Shown in pieces: positions 62,017 through 64,000 of a stretch of DNA of 64,000 nucleotides. Position 1 is the first letter of the stretch, and each line of letters starts with the position of its first letter. The DNA comes from Vitellaria paradoxa (taxonomy: Eukaryota > Streptophyta > Magnoliopsida > Ericales > Sapotaceae). The stretch covers positions 55,483,947 to 55,547,946 of the forward strand of contig CM034233.1 of assembly GCA_019916065.1 (NCBI GenBank), in the 5' to 3' direction. A program made the translations under genes and the position numbers. Under the pieces are notes generated by a model, which saw nothing but the letters and a program-made list of their open reading frames with translations, made no database searches and was not told where the DNA came from.

Positions 62017-62421
62017 TAAATGAAACAAACCTGAGCACTGATTTCAACACGGCCATTCCGGAGGTTACGAACTGGATGATTTCCTCCATGGTGACCAAAC
62101 TTCATCTTAAAAGTTTTACCACCCAAAGCTTGACCAAGCAACTGATGGCCCATACAAATTCCCAAAACAGGAACCTTTCCAATAATTTCCTTGACTGTTC
62201 TACAGCATAAGGAACTGCAGATGGATCTCCCGGGCCATTGCTGAAAAGAACACCATCTGGTTTCATCTTCAGAGTCTCAGATGCTGACCACCTTGAAGGG
62301 ACAACAGTGATTTTGCAGCCATACGATGCCAAGCGCCTCAGTATATTATGCTTGATGCCAAAATCATATGCAATAACCTTCATTCCAAATGAAGGTGTAT
62401 ACATGAGTAAATGTTTAAACT

Positions 62422-62959
62422 GCTAGTATGTTTATAGTAGTTTAAGCACAAAAGTCAGGTCCCATTTGGGAACTTGCTTTTCTAGCCAGCTTTTCGCATT
62501 TTTTTAAATTAAAATCATTGTGAACCCCTTGCTTCGCAAGTTCTTTTGGCTCTGTCTATTGGCTTTTAAAAAACATCCCACCTGGGAATGTGCTTTTCTA
62601 GCCAGCTTTTTTGCATCTTTTTAAAATTAAAAAGCATCTGTGAAGCCTTGCTCTGTAAATTCTTTGGGCTCTGTTTCCTGGCTTTTTAAAAAACATGACT
62701 TTAGGCTTATAAAAAAGCAAAAGCATTTAGGAACACCTTTTAAGTTTTCATTTTTTATTTTTTTATTTTTGCCATGTTTTTGCCATTAAACTATGGTTTT
62801 TGATAGAACACAGTGGCGTCGTGTAATCCATATAGCCGACCCCACCTAGTGGGATAAGGCTTATATTGTTGTTGTATTTTTGTCATGTTTATTGGATTTT
62901 AAAAGCATGCCTTTTAGTTAAAAAGTCGTTATCAAAAGAGAGCCTGGGTATAGGCACAC
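62422..62959. mobile_element. Nested transposon material at the unclear CarA splice junction
   Basis: A ~116-bp unit (TGCTTTTCTAGCCAGCTTTT) is repeated in tandem at 62461-62576 and 62577-62692. An RTE 3' tail on the plus strand lies at 62796-62876 (CCGACCCCACCTAGTGGGAT then AAGGCTTATATTGTTGTTG). The right edge is near the last bases of the upstream exon. Confidence 0.6.
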
Positions 62960-64000
62960 TAACATGAAAAACTCTCCTCTCCTGTTGGAGCTAAACTCCC
63001 ATTCTGAATCTGTTCTATCAATCCATTCATAAGGGGCCTTACAGGAAACGCCACTTATTAAATCCACACCTGCAAAATTGTGCCAAGAAAAACAAAGCAT
63101 AATGACTTAATAGTGTCCTCAAATTCCCTTCAAAAGCAAGAAGGGATACTTACCAACAATATCCCATGTACGAGACATTTCCAAAAGTTCCTCGTTGGTT
63201 TTGGTTTCTTCTGTGCTCAATACACCTATAAGGCTACCATCTTGTCTTAATCTTCTTGTAATTGCACGTGTATCAACATCATCTAGTGTGTAACAGAACA
63301 GCATGAAAAGCAGCAAAATGTCAATAGCCTTGGATAACCCAAATTACAGAGCCTGATATTGCAAAATAGAACTCACATATTCCCATAATATTCCTTTCTG
63401 CCAGATAATCTCCAAGTGTTTTTGCGCATCTCCAATTTGAAGTACTGCCACATTTAGTGTATACCATGTTAGTAAATAATTACTTAAAAAAAGTATCATA
63501 GTAAGTCTTGAAGCCACGTCAACAAAAGTCAGCATACCTGATACTTAAGCTTCTAATTACTAAACCTGCCAAGAAGCATTGTGTTGACTCTTCGTCATCT
63601 GCCAGTGAAAGAATCCTCATTCAGATTACCTGTAGTTCTCCAATGAATGTTAAAAATATGAAATGAAAAACATCACCCACCAAAATTACCACCAGTATTG
63701 CCAATATGCGGGTTTGTCATTAGGACAAACTGGCCAGCATAACTAGGGTCAGTAAGAATTTCCTGATACCTGCAATATAACAACAATACCAGAATTATAT
63801 TCATGTAAAACAAGTCAATTCTTAAAGCTGGTAAATTTTACAGTTGGTAAGTTTCCTTTGCTCGAAGGTTAATACCATTCCTAAGGTCATTCTAAAGTCA
63901 GTCACATTAATGATACAGATCAAAATTTTCCTTTGCATGAAGATGGTGATGAATACTTTTTACACTTTTGAGAAGGGGAAGAAAAAAAAGTTATTGCTTA

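Larger units (their letters stand above)
60233..62030 (-). other. CarA long intron with transposon inserts
   Basis: A 1.8-kb intron between the exon ending ISAQ and the exon starting NHNYAV. It holds a LINE zf-RVT fragment (61060-61560), a (TA)n tract (61652-61670) and a family C MITE (61849-62016) only 14 bases from the upstream exon's donor. Confidence 0.8.
59346..63769 (-). pseudogene. CARA: Carbamoyl-phosphate synthase small subunit (CarA), partial, frameshifted
   Basis: Minus-strand exons, in order: 63769-63681, 63598-63538, 63444-63377, 63282-63154, 63069-(62973 or 62960), (62419 or 62377)-62031, 60232-60067 and 59395-59346. All junctions except the uncertain one keep the frame and GT-AG rules. 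The translation starts [20 protein letters not shown] and includes DVDTRAITRRLRQDGSLIGV, then [32 protein letters not shown] and [17 protein letters not shown], and ends ELMRLEKQKA. The subunit is the glutamine amidotransferase that feeds ammonia to CarB in plastids for arginine and pyrimidine synthesis. A base appears missing at about 62199, before the catalytic Cys loop (GICMGHQ, in the shifted frame). N-terminal exons lie beyond the window. It may be a pseudogene or a sequence error. Confidence 0.9.

Overview
This window is nuclear DNA from a flowering plant, most likely a woody eudicot. The signs are intron-bearing actin genes of the vegetative ACT7 class, a plant-type carbamoyl-phosphate synthase small-subunit gene, AT-rich introns and spacers, and a dense, nested mix of plant transposons (L1 and RTE LINEs, Ty1/copia, Ty3 chromovirus, tRNA-derived SINEs, several MITE families). 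I cannot name the species. Nothing bacterial, organellar or viral was seen. Only three host genes are supported: two intact actin genes and the 3' part of one CarA gene. All three are on the minus strand. Most remaining bases are transposon remains or AT-rich spacer.

Layout. 1-1513: 3' part of an L1-type LINE (+). 1721-5988: decayed Ty1/copia element (-) with two LTRs and most of gag missing. 5989-9086: MITE, a small tandem duplication, a stray copia LTR/primer-site remnant and a few unidentified fragments. 9087-16091: Ty3/gypsy chromovirus (+) with matching 5-bp target duplications, interrupted in its 3' LTR by a second retroelement fragment. 16092-21480: AT-rich spacer with MITEs, a SINE, a (GA)n tract and an RTE tail. 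21480-25530: actin copy 1 and its flanks. 25531-39185: AT-rich repeats, including a 1.07-kb direct repeat, an inverted array of ~95-bp repeats, a long-TIR Mutator-like MITE, a second SINE and an RTE remnant. 39185-42842: actin copy 2, a duplicate of the first block in the same orientation about 17.7 kb away. 45042-50678: a nearly full-length but dead L1 (-) with 16-bp target duplications. 50679-58400: decayed repeats, a hAT-like element carrying a ~133-bp minisatellite, and two SINEs. 59346 to the window end: CarA, running in from beyond the right edge.

How the genes relate. The two actin genes encode the same 377-residue protein and share exon structure, leader intron, TATA position and an upstream promoter block. 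They look like a recent segmental duplication kept under strong purifying selection or gene conversion. In copy 1 a MITE sits between the TATA box and the shared upstream block. The CarA gene (chloroplast pyrimidine and arginine synthesis) has readable exons but carries an apparent one-base deletion just before the catalytic cysteine loop, plus one unclear splice junction beside a transposon insertion. No gene set in the window forms an operon-like or novel defence-like system. The most unusual structures are repeat architectures.
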